Shown: piece after piece, positions 47,583 to 59,547 of the stretch
How the letters are laid out: each line of letters begins with the position of its first letter
Numbering within the stretch: the first letter of the stretch is position 1
NCBI GenBank assembly: GCA_016713325.1
Contig: JADJPJ010000087.1
Span: forward strand, 124,001 to 188,000
Direction: 5' to 3'
DNA: 64,000 bases
From: Candidatus Flexifilum affinis
GTDB taxonomy: Bacteria > Chloroflexota > Anaerolineae > Aggregatilineales > Phototrophicaceae
Notes under the pieces: generated by a model
Databases searched by the model: none
Seen by the model: the letters and a program-made list of their open reading frames with translations, nothing else
What the model was told of the DNA's origin: nothing
Translations under genes and position numbers: made by a program

Positions 47583-49909
47583 ACTGGCTTAACTTCGATT
47601 CAGCTTGTCGATGAGGTTCTGACAGTGATGATTGTGGTTCGACCACCCGTGCCTGCTGCGCTAACTCAAGCGCACGATCCGTCCTGCCTATGTGAACATA
47701 CAGCCACGCCAAGCGCGACAAATCCGACGTAGCGTTTGCCCGGTATTCTCGCCTCCATGATCGGATGATGATATGAGCGTACCTCGCAACTTGCCCGCAT
47801 CGAGGAAGTGTCAGAGTGGCTGGAATTCCGCAATTGGCTGATTCGATACGCGGTATCACTGATGACCGCAGAGGAACACTGGCAATGCGGCACGCCTGCA
47901 CAAGCGCGAACAGTTCTGAGTCAACATCGCCTCAATGCGATACACCCGTGACAGCCGCTCCCAGACTTGGTGCGGCTGCGCTTTCGTCCAGCTCAGTCTC
48001 AAGCCAGCGGTCAAAGTCTCTGCCTCTTCCGCGGTCGCCCCGACATCTCTATAGAGATCGGCCAGAAGTTCCAAGTAGGCGGGTATGTCCCCGCCAATCC
48101 TTCCAAAATTGGAGCAAATTCTGTGAATTTCGACTTGTCGAGGCGAGCGATATTCGCAATTCTTGTGCAGAGCGTATTCATGCGAGGCGCGATACCATGT
48201 GGAAGGTTTGACTGCTTTGTGGTCCAAACATCCGCAGCAGCTCCATGTCTTGTTCAACTTCGAGACTTAACTTGTCTACGGCGAGTTTGCGTTGTGCAAA
48301 CCTGGATGCAACAAGCGGAACGTGGACGTAAGTAACTCCGTCGCTGTCAGAGTCCTCCAACTCAACCAGAGCTGTTATAGAGTTCTCCACTGCCCTTTCG
48401 ACATCCATGTATTCTGTCTCCAGGCCGAAGCAAACTTGGCTCTCAGCCAAAGAACCGCAACCCAGGAATCCCATGAGCTGAGAGTCAGAAACACCTGTCG
48501 GCAGCTAGGGACAAAATGCTTGTACGTCCTTTCAAACAGGGCGTCGAGAATGTCCTCGAGAAGAGATCACCCGCTCGACCTTCGCTGGTCGACGAGTCTT
48601 CTTCAGCTCTCCCGGTAACATTCGAATGACGTGGGATGGCCCTCGATTCTTGAATCACGTCTTCTAGGTAATCCTCGGTGAGAAGCCCTGTAATCTCCAG
48701 CCGCTTGGCAACGCTATCAATCAGCTCTGCTTCGGAGTGAGACATTCGCCAAGCTCAATTGATAATCGGCTTTGAACTTACGGAAACGCGTCGTTATAAG
48801 AACGCGGTTAGAAGTCGAACGTAGCTATCAACAGCATAACTCTCCATATGATTTTCCACAGTCTCGAAGTTGTCAAAGACGAACAGAATTGGTCCATTGG
48901 GGGCGGTTATGAGGTAATTCTTTACAAAAGAGAGTTTTCTTTATCAAACTTCGTTTCATTCATCTCCTCTGGACTCAGGATTAGGGGCCCATCAGATTAA
49001 AGAATTTCTGATGCGGCATCTTTCAACGTAAAAACCCGCGGTTTCACACGTTTGGCACCGTCCGGTAGCAGGTCAATATCCCTGGCGCTGAACCAAAGAA
49101 TGGCAACGGCATAGATTAAGATCCGCATTCGATGCAAGACGCTTAGGGTCATCCACGTCTTCCAATACCCCCTTCCGAATAATGTCACAATTCGATGCTG
49201 GGTGTCCCGTGAGTTCAGGGAGAGATTGCTTTCTTCGTATTTTCGTTCGATGTAACCAGTTTGAAGTCCTGGAGGTTGTGAAATGCTTCGGTTGACACTC
49301 GGATCTCGCCGGAACCCTCTGTTTCGCTTGCCGGCAACTCCGACCGGCGCAGTGTAGGCGGATCCATCTTCTCTTCTCGAATCTCCTGTAATGTACGAAA
49401 GACACTCGAAGGTCGCGTTTGAGGCCTTGAAACCCCGTTTGCAACATATACATCGCGTAGTTCCGGATCTGAGTAAACAAGATGAACCTTAACGGGTCGA
49501 TCAGTCGCGTCCGATAAGCAATGTAGACCCTCAGTAAGGCTGGCGTCGCTTGCAGCTTTCGTCTTGAGGTACGCCAACGGCGGACATCAGTCCAAGGCGT
49601 TAGGCGATACTTCCCTCTCATCGTGGGTGCGACATACGCCCAGGGCAAGAAATAGATCTGCGGCACTCCGCTCAGGCACTCTGTAATGCTTTGCGCCCAC
49701 GTGCCGACTGAGTTAGCGCGCACTAGACTATGAATAAGTCCGTACTGCTGCCGATTTGGTTCTTCCTTGACAGCTGCGACGACTGCGGCACCAATTAGCT
49801 TGGTGATGAACTCACCCAGCAGCATTAGGGAATAGAAATAGTCATCGTCCGAGTTCTCTCGTGCAATCAGGATCCGTCGGTTCATCATCTCAAGTGGTTG
49901 GAACTGCAT
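47575..49909 (-). pseudogene. STAND (NB-ARC type) NTPase, broken by many frameshifts
   Basis: Fragments in changing minus-strand frames line up as one ~780-codon gene. N-terminal region: MNRRILIARENSDDDYFYSLMLLGEFITKLIG, then a later PWAYVAPTMRGKYRLTP and VHLVYSDPELRDVYVANG. NTPase: a damaged P-loop near 49,130-49,165 (VTLFGRG..KTWMTL), AVAILWFSARDIDLLP, Walker B PILFVFDNFETVEN (about 48,870-48,915), VLITTRFRKFKADY, then LLTEDYLEDVIQESRG. Then a helical part (MDVERAVENSITALVELEDSDSDG; RKLAVDKLSLEVEQDMELLRMFG) and TPR-like repeats (SDLSRLAWLYVHIGRTDRALELAQQ). STAND proteins with this layout act in signalling and antiphage defence. At least six indels, and an apparent internal deletion near 49,660. 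Confidence 0.75.
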
Positions 49910-50142
49910 TTGGCGACTCTCCTAAGATCACATTCACCATGACCAACTTACGTAAATTCCAAGCATGTGACTTGATAGCTCGCTTTAGCGCGTATGCCAC
50001 CAATGCGAAAGCAAACCCTTAACTCAGAGACAGACGGGCTAAGTTTCGTTTGCGTCGATAATGTCATGGTTTCTCTCGCAGCACGATAAGTTCAGGCTCG
50101 AGTGGAGATAGCGCTCAGCTCGTGAGCGCGCGAATGATGAGT

Positions 50143-51808
50143 TCACGTGGGGCAGGAGAACTGCCCTGTGTGCGACCCATAAGCCGCGAATAGTCGTTGA
50201 TGAGCCTTCGAAGACTCGGTGTACCTTCCTGCTTGCCAAGCTGCTCTGACTTGGAGGAAGGCGTTCATGTCTGCGTTGAATTTGGAAAGATAGCTCGACT
50301 CCGTGAAGACGGAGTGTTCGCTTCCTTGAGCCATGTACTCGTCAATGAGTTGAATTGCATTCCCCAGGAGGACTTCTATTGCTTCGGAGGTCTGGATTGC
50401 GGTGGAGCGATCAGCGCGTCTGTGATGCTTATCTCCAGACCGGCTGAACGCAAGACCGCTCGTAGCAGATCCACAGCAACCAGGTAGAAAGAAACCGGGT
50501 CTGTCGGCGAGTCTGAAGCGCGCCACGGCCGAATCCGTAGCTATTGGCAGATTGCTGCAAGGCGTATGCTGCGACGAGATCATTCACATCAAGCTTGTGA
50601 GCCTCGTCCTCCATAATCCTCTTGAAGACGGTGCCATTTGGCAGGAATGCGGAGTTGCGCCCGAAGGCGTTACCGGGTTCACCGAGCCAACCGGCACCGT
50701 ATACCTTGAGCAAATCAAAGGCGTTGGCCCATCGTTCGAATTGCTGAATGTGAGGTCTTTGACGCTGAAGTGCGCGTCGTGAGTCCCAACCGCCTCGCTG
50801 AATTTCCAGGTAGATACCATGCCCTTCAGCCATCTGTTGAGCCCACGCTCGAAAGTCAATCGAGCTTAGTGTGACAGACTTCCCAAATGGTTCGCGTCGT
50901 CTGGCAACCATTGACTATGTACGGTTCAACCAGAGACCACGAGTCTCCGTTTCTTTCGAAGTCAGAGACGACCAAGGTGATGCCGTTGTTGTAGAGACCA
51001 AAGCGTTCCGGGTGACTGAGCAGTGTCGCCTGGATTCCTTTGTTGACTTTGCCTCGCCCACCCAGAAAGCGGCGCACATTTTCTCGTATATCTGATCCAG
51101 ATCATCCGTCTTGGCGCGATAGCGCTCGGAGGAACTCGTAGAGCCGCGAAGTACTGTGCCGACAACGGGTCATCGCCGGACGGAACGACCGCGGCCCCAA
51201 GCGGAACGGCGGTTCGCTCGATGGCTGTCGCTTCGAGAATGCGTCTATGGATTGTGTGTATCGAAACGGAATCAACCTCGAAAATCTTGCCCAGACGGGC
51301 CTGGCCGAGAATGCGAATGTCGTCCAAAACTCGTTTCTCGTCATCGCTGAGCGCTGCTTCGGTGGCAAATACCAGAACGATGCGATCCCTACTCTGAGGC
51401 CCGTTCGCGAAAATGCTGCGCTTTCCAGAAGGTCAGCAGAAAGAGAAGACAGCCTGGCACGCTGACCGGTCAGCGTGTCTATCACTTTTCGGCTCTCCTC
51501 AAACAAGGTGTTCACACCGAGAAAAGCGCTGCCATACTTGCTTTGGACGAGAAACCAAGTATCGCCTTCCACTGCAAGCTCGGGTTCGCCGTCGGCATCA
51601 TCCGCGCGTCTCAGAAAAGCAGCGTCGATGCCGCCGTCGCCAACGCCGTCGCAATAAATGAGGTCATCGGTGGCTTCGTCGATGTCCAGCCATTGTGTGA
51701 TCAGCTTCTGGGCAAATCGATGCCCAAGTTCAACCGTTGAAGGGTTGTCGCTACGGACATCCGACAGCCAAGCCTCCTGAATTCCTCAAACTGAACATCT
51801 TCAGGCAT
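50143..51808 (-). pseudogene. AIPR (abortive infection phage resistance) protein, frameshifted
   Basis: Starts at an ATG (51808) overlapping the methylase stop by 8 nt with AAGGAG just before it. The N-terminal part, after a frameshift near 51,775, gives DDLIYCDGVGDGGIDAAFLRR and WFLVQSKYGSAF, a pattern (D...QxK) like restriction-type nuclease domains. Further on come FGLYNNGITLVVSDFERN and YIVNGCQTTRTIWEV, the hallmark of the AIPR family, then RAWAQQMAEGHGIYLEIQRGGWDSR and LKVYGAGWLGEPGNAFGRNSAFLPNG. Four or more small indels interrupt the ~550-codon gene. AIPR proteins are linked to phage resistance; this one sits in an operon with a helicase and methylase. Confidence 0.8.
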
Positions 51809-54800
51809 GTCTCCTTACCTTGTCCAGGGCTTCGAGTACTGTGCATCGTGTTCCAGTATCCGTATCTTCTACATCAGAGTCTGCGTCCTTGCCGAGGCGG
51901 TACTTGATGTCGTGATTGTTGATGAAGTCGATCTCCTCGTCGGTGAAGCCGTAGTGCCCCGCCAATGCCCGATCGATCGTCGATGAGCGACTTGGATTGC
52001 TCCCGGAAGACTCAAGATACTCAATCCGTTCGTCCCGAAGAGGTTCGAATAGTCTTGCGTGCTGGGTTTGTCCTAAGCTCAGACATGAGAAGCTTGTTGA
52101 GCCGTGTCAGTTCAGGATCGTTCAGCATTTCCAGGCGTAATTGGATAACCAGACACGAGTAGATCGCTCCAGGTGAGAAGTCACCGAAAGCTGGCGAAAT
52201 AGGCGTAGAACAAACTACTGTTTAGGAATCGCGGCTACTGCATTTGCCTCAGCATGTTCTTGATACAGAGATAACGCCCATGTGCGGGCCGCTCCAATCA
52301 CCTACCATCTTTTGAATAGTATGGAAGACCGATAAGCGCTTAACCCAATATTATTGCGTCGCTTCTTGATAGAAGACGAATACTTCACTCGCACGTCTTT
52401 CAAGGCAAGCCCCGATAGTTTTGGTAGCTTTCGCCTTCAACTTTCTGAACAATGTTTCCTGCAAAGCAGAAGCGTATGAGAACAAATCCGGATAAATCGT
52501 GTTGCTAAGTATCGGCGCATACTCAATTTGATCGAAAAGCTGTTCTCGTGCCTCGGTTAGCCATCGCTGATATTTGGTTACAGCGATCCGACTTGAGCCT
52601 GCTGTTTGCCGTTCAGCAATGAAGATCACACTCCGGCAGTGCTGCAAACCGTCAAAGAGTTTGCCTGGACGATCATCAAAGAGATGATCCAGGAGTACAA
52701 CGCTTCCCCCATGCTAAATTCCGAACGACCTGCATTCTCGAAGAACTGACGAGTGGAAGTTGCACAATAAAACTAAAACCGTCCACCTGTTCTACAGAGA
52801 CAAAGCGCGTTCAGTTGCCAAATTGTGCAGATTGCCACATCTCTCTGTGACGTAGTTCCGAACAGTATACATTCTGCGAATTTTCGAATATTCAATCCAA
52901 GGCGGATTGCCGACGATCACATCGAAACCGCCGTTGGCCAACACGCTGTTGTACTCGACGTACCAGTGAAACGGCTTGTGGCTGGCGCGGAAGGCGTTCA
53001 GATCGGTCAAGCCGTAGTCTTCCATAAGCGACTGGTCGAGGTCGGCACGAATCGCCGCCAGCTTGTCCTGAATCTGCTCTTTGGCCGCCTTGAAATCGGA
53101 GGATCGCAGGTGCATATCGACCAGGGAACGGCGGAAGTTGCTGATCTCGCTGTCCACCTGGGCAATGCGCCGCTTCAGTTCTGGCGTCGCGAAGAGCCGC
53201 CCCTCAATTTCGTCGCGGGTCGCGAAGCCGACCAGGGTGTTGCCGGCGCGAATGTTGAAGTCGATGTCCGGCAGGGGTTCGATCTGCGCGGCGTCGTCCA
53301 CCTGCGCCACCATCTTCAGGAACAGGCGCAGTTTGCAGATCTCGACTGCCTCGTCCATGATGTCCACGCCGTACAGGTTGTCGACGATGATGCTCTTCAG
53401 GACGTAGTAGCGGCGGTTGGGGTGGGCGGTGACTTCCTCCAGCTCGTGGATGAAATCCGCGTACTTGACGCGCATGCCTGCCTGGGTCGGCGTGGCCGGC
53501 GCATCTGCCGGCGCGCCGACGAATTGGCGCATCTTGTCCAGCGCCAGGTCGTAGAGCGGCTCCAGGATGTTGATGGCGGCGAATAAGAACGCGCCGCTGC
53601 CCGCTGTCGGGTCGAGGACGGTGAGTTTGGTCAGGCACTCGAAATAGAAGCGCCGCAGCGTCACGGGGTCTTCCAGCCCGCGCAGCCAGTCCTCGACCAG
53701 CGCCTGGATGTCAAGGTTGTAGGTCACCAGATCGTCAACAGCGGCGATCTTGCCCGCGGCGAAATCGGCCTTGATCTGCTCGTAACGCCGGCGGCGGGCG
53801 GCATATTCGCGCTCGGTCTCGGTGGGCAGGTACTCCTCGGTCGAGACGGCGTCATAGATGTACGGCTCGACGTCGGACATCATGGATTTCACCTCGACGC
53901 CGCACTTGTCCAGCAGGAAGGGCAGGATCGTGCTGCGGCAGATGTAGCCGGTGATGTCCTCTTTGGTGTAGTAGGCGCCCATCTGCTTCTGGTTGATGTA
54001 CTTCTCGAAGATGTAGCCCAGCACGTCGGGGTTGATCTCGTTGCCCTGGCGAAGGGGGCGCTCGTCCAGGTGCCAGGTGTAGGCGTCAAAGAATCGGAAC
54101 AGCCGGTCGAAGGCTTCGTCGGCAATGGCGATCTGTTCGCCATGCGCCTCTTCGACAGGGTGGGGGAGGAAGAGCCCGCCATTCAGGTAGGGGATTCTGC
54201 CGAGCAGGCGGTTGGTCTTGGCGTCGCGTTCGTTTTCTTCGCAGGCGAGTCCCTCAAAGAACAGGATGAGCAGAAAGTCGCGGTAGAAGTTCTTTCCGGC
54301 GTCGCGCATCTCCGCCAATTTCTCCCGCAGATAATCGGGATTCCCGTTCAGAAAGCGCTTCTTCTGGATGAAATACAGGAACATCAGGCGGTTGAGCATC
54401 ACGCTCGCGTACCAGTCTCGCGGACTGCCATCGGGCAGCCCGGAGAGGAACTTGAGGAAGGCGCTGTGCTCGGTCTTGAACTGGTCGTAGAAGCGCCTGG
54501 TGACTGTCTCTACGTCGAACGCTCTGGTGACGCGGCTAGTCACTTCGCCAATGGCGACGCGTCCCTCGTCGTCCAGTTCCTCCAGGCTGAAGGCAATCCC
54601 TGCCAACTTCTGGAGGAGCGCATCGCCCGTCGCACCGCGCCGGTAGGTGAAGGTCCGAGGCTTCGTCTTGCCGTCCTCATGCTTGACCCACCACCACAGC
54701 GAGGTCTGCGGCTGTCCCTGGGCGTCCCGGTCCAGGAAGATGATGAGATGCTCATAGTGCAGCTTCCTCATGTACTGCTCGATCTGCCGGCGCGCGCCGC

Positions 54801-55008
54801 TCGGGGGGATGTTGCCGCTGCTGGCCGTGCAGGTGACCACCACCATCTGCCCCGCTTCGGCCACGGGTGCAAAGGCGTAGGTCACGTTTTCGAAGGTGAA
54901 GGGCGCGATGCGCTCGTTGAGCTTATTCCAGCCGAGTGCTTCGACGAACAGCCGCCGGAAGTCAAACGCCTGCAGCGTTTCGCGCATGCGCGTCGTCGAG
55001 AGGGTCAT
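51801..55008 (-). pseudogene. Eco57I-like class I DNA methylase (type IIG/BREX-like), 3' part frameshifted
   Basis: The first ~735 codons are intact: SAM motif LDPTAGSGAFLFAAINIL, DNLYGVDIMDEAVEICKLRLFLKMV, and the catalytic NPPW in GGFDVIVGNPPWIEYSKIR. A frame break near 52,800 follows ATERALSL. Downstream frames continue the family: GGRFSFIVQLPLVSS, DRPGKLFDGLQHCRSVIFIAERQTAG, TKYQRWLTEAREQLF, and finally YGFTDEEIDFINNHDIKYRLGKD ending at 51801. Full length would be ~1,070 residues. It starts 10 nt after the helicase stop. Family knowledge: such enzymes methylate adenine N6 and pair with helicases in restriction systems. ATG at 55008, TTG at 55011. Confidence 0.85.
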
Positions 55009-55021
55009 CAAGGGGTGCCTT

Positions 55022-58000
55022 TCAACTGGTCGGGAGGTCGAACAAACCGAGCGAACACAGGATGCGCGGTTCCTGGTTTTCGCTCTCTTCCTGAATCTTG
55101 CTGAGTCGTTCTTCGATGCGCAGGGCGACCACCAGGCGCGCCAGGTCTTCGTCGCCGATTTCGAGCCGCAGCTGCCGGCTCAGGTTTTCCATCGCCTCAC
55201 GCTGTAACGGGTAGCGGTAGACGTCGTCCATCGCGAGTTCCAGATCTCGCGTCAGGAAGAGCGGCGTCTCACGCTTCAACCGGCTGATGTAGGCGGCCAG
55301 CCGCAGGTAGACTTTCTCACGCGTGCTGGCGCGGCCACCCAACTGGCCGCCTACCTGGTAATCCTGACGCTGCATGAGATCGACCGCTTTGCGCACCAGT
55401 GCATGATGGTTCGGATGGCGGGGAGAGAGGGCGTGTCCGGCCGGCACTCGGCCGCTCGGAGGATGGTATGCAGTGACTGCGTGACGCTGTTGCCGTCCGC
55501 GTCCACCCAGGCGAGGGCATCGGCTCCGTCGGCGGTCTTCATGTAGGCCAGCACGCCCTGTGGGCGCTGTACCGATCCGGTATAGCGGCGAGTCGAATAG
55601 ATGACGTCAGGCAGGTTCGCCACTTTCTGCGCCAGGGCCGGGTTCTGCTTCGTCGCCGTGTCCCAGATGCCTTTGGCGTAAATGATCTGCTCGATGCCGT
55701 CCGCCGGCAGGAACGAATAGCAGGAGATGAATTCCGCTTCCTGGCCAATGCGGTCCACACGCCCGGCGCGCTGGCTCAGCCGGATGATCGCCCACGGCAG
55801 GTCGTAGTTGACGACAATGGCGGCATCCTGGAGGTTCTGGCCTTCGCTCAGCACGTCGGTCGCAATGAGCACGCGCAGCTCGGACTCGGCATTCACCTTG
55901 TCTGGGGCACCGTTGCTCTTCGGACTGAAGCGCCACGCGAGCAGCGTCGGATCGGCCGACTGTCCGGTGGCTGCGGCAATATGGTCGACGCCGGCTTCCC
56001 GCAGGAAGTATTCCAGATAGCGCACTGTGTCGGCGAACTGGGTGAAGATGAGCACCTTTTCGTTGCGATGCCTGTGCGCAACCAGTTCGATCAGCGCGGC
56101 CAGTTTGGTGTCGCCCTCGATGTTCCACTCGCCGCAGTGGTCGAGCACTTCCTGCAAGAGGTCGATGTCGTCGCGCAGGTGATCGGCGAGTTTCTGGTTG
56201 AACAGGGCCGGTCGCAGCCACTTGAATCGCCGCTTGTGCTGCGTGCTGAAGAGCGCATAGGCCGTCCGTGCGCGTTCCCAGTATCCGTTCAGGTAACGCG
56301 GATCGTCCTCGACAGGCGCTTCCTCCTCGTTTTCCGGCTGTTCTTCGATGTCGAGCTGCGCTTGCAGCGAGTCGCGATCTTCGTCCTCGGTCGTCGGATC
56401 GATGGCTTCCGCGTCCAGCGTGCCGATAGGCAAGGCGAGGTCGTTCTCAAGCGCGTACAGGAAGATGTAAGTTGCGCAGCAGGTGCCGGTCAATGGACTG
56501 CATAAACGACGCGCCGCTGCTCTCCAGACGCTTGAACAGATTGGTTCGGCAGTAGCCCATCAGGCGTTTGCCCGCCGTGGACAGGTTCTCCAGTAGCGTT
56601 TCTTCCGCGGGCGTGGCGATGGTCAGCGCCTGAGCGGATACGTACTGGCCCAGACCATAGCGGGGGGAGTGTGAGCGCGTTGATACGCTGCACCACGTCG
56701 ACCGAGTACAGCCGCGAGAATTGGTCATTCGGTTCAAAGATCACGGTCTTCGGCAGGCGAACCGGGAAGTACGTGAGTCTGCCGTCACGCATGCGCAGGA
56801 ACGGGCGGCCGCTGACCGGATCGATATCTGCGTAGTGCTCGATAATGAAGCCGCGCGTTCGGCGGACCAGGTAAAGCCGCATGAGGTCGCGCCAGTCGTC
56901 GGCGTGCGTGCTTTTCTCGAATGCCACAATCGAGCGCGTGTTGGTCTGGTGCTGCTGTGTGAATTGCAGCTCGCCGATGTCCTGAATATAGCGTTCTGGC
57001 CGGATTCCCAGATCAGCGCTCTCGGTAAGGAACAACCTGAGCTGCGCCGCCAGATCGTCGAAGCTCTTGTTGTACGGTGTCGCCGACAGCAGAATGACTT
57101 TGCTCTCGTTGTCCTCGATGTACTTCTGAATCGCCTTGTAGCGAGTCCCTTCCCGGTTACGGAAGTTGTGACTCTCGTCGACGATCACGAGGCGGTAACG
57201 GCGCAGCGGGGAAGCCTGCGCTGCACGAGGCTGAAGGGAATGACATCGGCAATCAGCTCGTAATCCGACCGGTACTCGTTCCACATGCGAACGAGGTTCT
57301 TGGGGCAGAGGATGAGCGTGTTGTGTCCGTGCTCAGCCTGGAAGATGCGCGCCAGAGCGGTCGCCATCAGGGTTTTGCCCAGGCCGACCACGTCGCCGAG
57401 CAGCACGCCGCCGCGCTTGTTGAGATGGTGTGCGGCAATCTGCACCGCTGCCGCCTGGTAGTCAAATAGTTTCTGCGCGATCTGGCGCGTCAACCGGAAC
57501 TCACCACTTTCACCGGCGATAGCCTCTTGCGCGAGGTGGTAGGCCATCTTGAGGTAGACCTCGTATGGCGAAATCAGATCTTCGCGCGCCCAGCTTTCTT
57601 CGATGACCTTGATCAGTTCGGCGGTGATGTCCAAACAGCCGGTATTGTTCCAATGCTTGTTGAACCAACTGACCAGAGCGGCGTTGGCTGGGTTGTCAGT
57701 GACCTCCGTGTTGAGCTCACCCTGACCGGACAAGCCTGCGAAGGTCAGATTGCTGCTTCCCAGGAAGGCATTGACCGGCAGGTTGTAGTTGTTGTGATAG
57801 GTCAGATAAAGCTTGGCGTGAAGCGGGTAGGGCAGGAAGAGCTTCACGACCAGCTTCCCGGCACGCATCTGCTGCGCCAGCTTCCGCAGCCCGGCCTCGT
57901 CCGCATTGGTCGGCGGCCCGATCATGAGCTGCTGGCGGAAGTCCTCGACGATCTTCCGGCGCAGTCGAACCAACTGCTGATTGTCCATGAGATCGTCGGG

Positions 58001-58243
58001 TTGGCTGAAACTGAACAACTTCTGGATGTCTTCCTGAGGCGGGCGGTACATCCCGATCAGCAGCCGCACCGGGGGATACTCTCCCTCGCCGGTTAGCGTT
58101 TCGATGGCTGGGGCGAGGAGTTGCCAGCCGCGCAGGTTGAAGTATCCCACGCAAAAATCGGCACGCTTTGCGGTGGCCAGCGTTTGAATGAGCGCTGCGT
58201 GTAGTTTTTCGGAGCCCTGGCTGTTATCGAAGATTCTCGGCAC
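55022..58243 (-). pseudogene. PLD-nuclease/SNF2-helicase fusion, four frameshifts
   Basis: About 1,070 codons in five pieces. Start is the GTG at 58243 (GGAGAGA upstream; opening PRIFDNSQGSEKLHAALIQTL). N-terminal phospholipase-D-like nuclease: HAKLYLT and AFLGSSNLTFAGLSGQGELNTEV. SNF2 motor: GGVLLGDVVGLGKT (I), LVIVDESHNFRN (II), ILLSATPYNKSF (III), then EKVLIFTQFADTVRYLEYFL, LIATDVLSEGQNLQDAAIVVNYDLPW and RAGRVDRIGQ (V-VI). Frames change near 57,215, at a G6 run (56,662-56,667), near 56,470 and near 55,425. Pieces join without lost residues, so the gene was recently intact or is misread. With the downstream methylase it forms a restriction-like pair. Confidence 0.87.
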
Positions 58244-58434
58244 GTCGGCTGTCTCTCCGTATGCAATGGGCTGGATGAGCCAAGAAAGAAATGTGATAGT
58301 GCCAACACGCCGCAAATAAGCTTACGGGCGTAAATTCTATTTGTTGACACTGCAATCCTATTATCCTACCATTAAATTCCTGTGAGAGACACAACTATTT
58401 CCAAACACATTATTGTTCGTCAGCCGGGAGCGAA

Positions 58435-59346
58435 ATGGTAGAACGCCTCGGCTACACAGGACATGCCAGTACAGAGCGCCAGCCGCCGCTGCGACCACGG
58501 AAGAAAGCAGTTCAAAAGGGGGTCGAGGAAGACAATCCATCCCCAACAACTCCAGAGATACCCTCAGCCTTTGCAGCCCTACAGTCCAAGTTTGATCAGA
58601 CGCTGAAGCATTTCGAGCGCGTCTCTGCTTCTCTGCATCATGCGCCTGAGAGTCACCATTTGCCGAGCGAGGGCGTGATTTACCAGGCTCCACCTGCCAG
58701 CAAGCCCTGCCCACCACGATCTGAGTACATCCTTTCTTCGACGCGCAAATACCTGGAGGGGAAGGGGCGAGTGCCGTTGTTGCCGGCTCCCCCCGCCTTC
58801 GAACAGGTCTTTTCGCCATACGAAGCGATTTTCCACACGGTCTTCTACCGGCGCTATCCGTATGTACGCCTCGACGATGCAAAACAGGATGGCCTACTGC
58901 ATGTCTGGAAGGCATGGAAAAAAGACATGCGCATTATGGACCAGTCGGCGGCGTACATCGTGCAACTGGCTATCTGGGGCGCTTCGCCCCACCGCAAAAT
59001 TGAGAAGGACAAACGCCGGGCCGAGCGTGAGCTGCCGATGCCACGCTATGAGCGCTATATTGATGTTCGCGTCGCGGATCGTGATCGCGACCCAGCATGG
59101 ATACGACATATCGACATGAAGGTTGACGTCAAGGCCGCCATCTCCACAGTCCGCGAGGCGCTAAAGAGCGAGCCAGAGGGCGAAGCGCTCGTTGCCGCCC
59201 TGGAAGACATTGTCGTAGGTCGCTCTATCAGAGCAGGGCAGAAGCGATCTGCGCTGACCACGCGTCGATACTCCACCGAGCGCAAGGTAATTCTAGACCA
59301 GCTGCGGGATGCTCTTTCAGAATACAGTCCAGACCACCGGGCGTGA
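58435..59346 (+). CDS. Divergent sigma-factor-like protein
   Basis: 303 residues, GGGAG just upstream. Residues 1-110 are basic and Pro/Ser-rich without a recognised domain. Residues ~125-205 resemble sigma-70 region 2: EAIFHTVFYRRYPYVRLDDAKQDGLLHVWKAWKKD, then SAAYIVQLAIWGASPHRKIEKDKRRAERE. The C-terminus (VAALEDIVVGRSIRAGQKRSALTTRRYSTERKVILDQLRDALSEY) looks like a weak helix-turn-helix region 4. It is transcribed divergently from the helicase across ~190 nt, so it could control the defence operon. Resemblance is by pattern only; another DNA-binding role is possible. Confidence 0.55.
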   Translation: MVERLGYTGHASTERQPPLRPRKKAVQKGVEEDNPSPTTPEIPSAFAALQSKFDQTLKHFERVSASLHHAPESHHLPSEGVIYQAPPASKPCPPRSEYILSSTRKYLEGKGRVPLLPAPPAFEQVFSPYEAIFHTVFYRRYPYVRLDDAKQDGLLHVWKAWKKDMRIMDQSAAYIVQLAIWGASPHRKIEKDKRRAERELPMPRYERYIDVRVADRDRDPAWIRHIDMKVDVKAAISTVREALKSEPEGEALVAALEDIVVGRSIRAGQKRSALTTRRYSTERKVILDQLRDALSEYSPDHRA

Positions 59347-59547
59347 CTCGGTATTCGACAATGTCTGATCGACAGAATTCGTAGCCGTTTCTGCATACTA
59401 TAAGGCTGTCCACTTTCGCGGGTTGACCTCACGGTTCGAGTTATTGCCGAAGCACAACGGCCCTCAGCCTCAAGCGGACGTCGCTCAATAAAGGTTGTGC
59501 GATGTCGCCGAACACTTAACCGCCTCGAAACTCTGCTCAGTCCGCTA

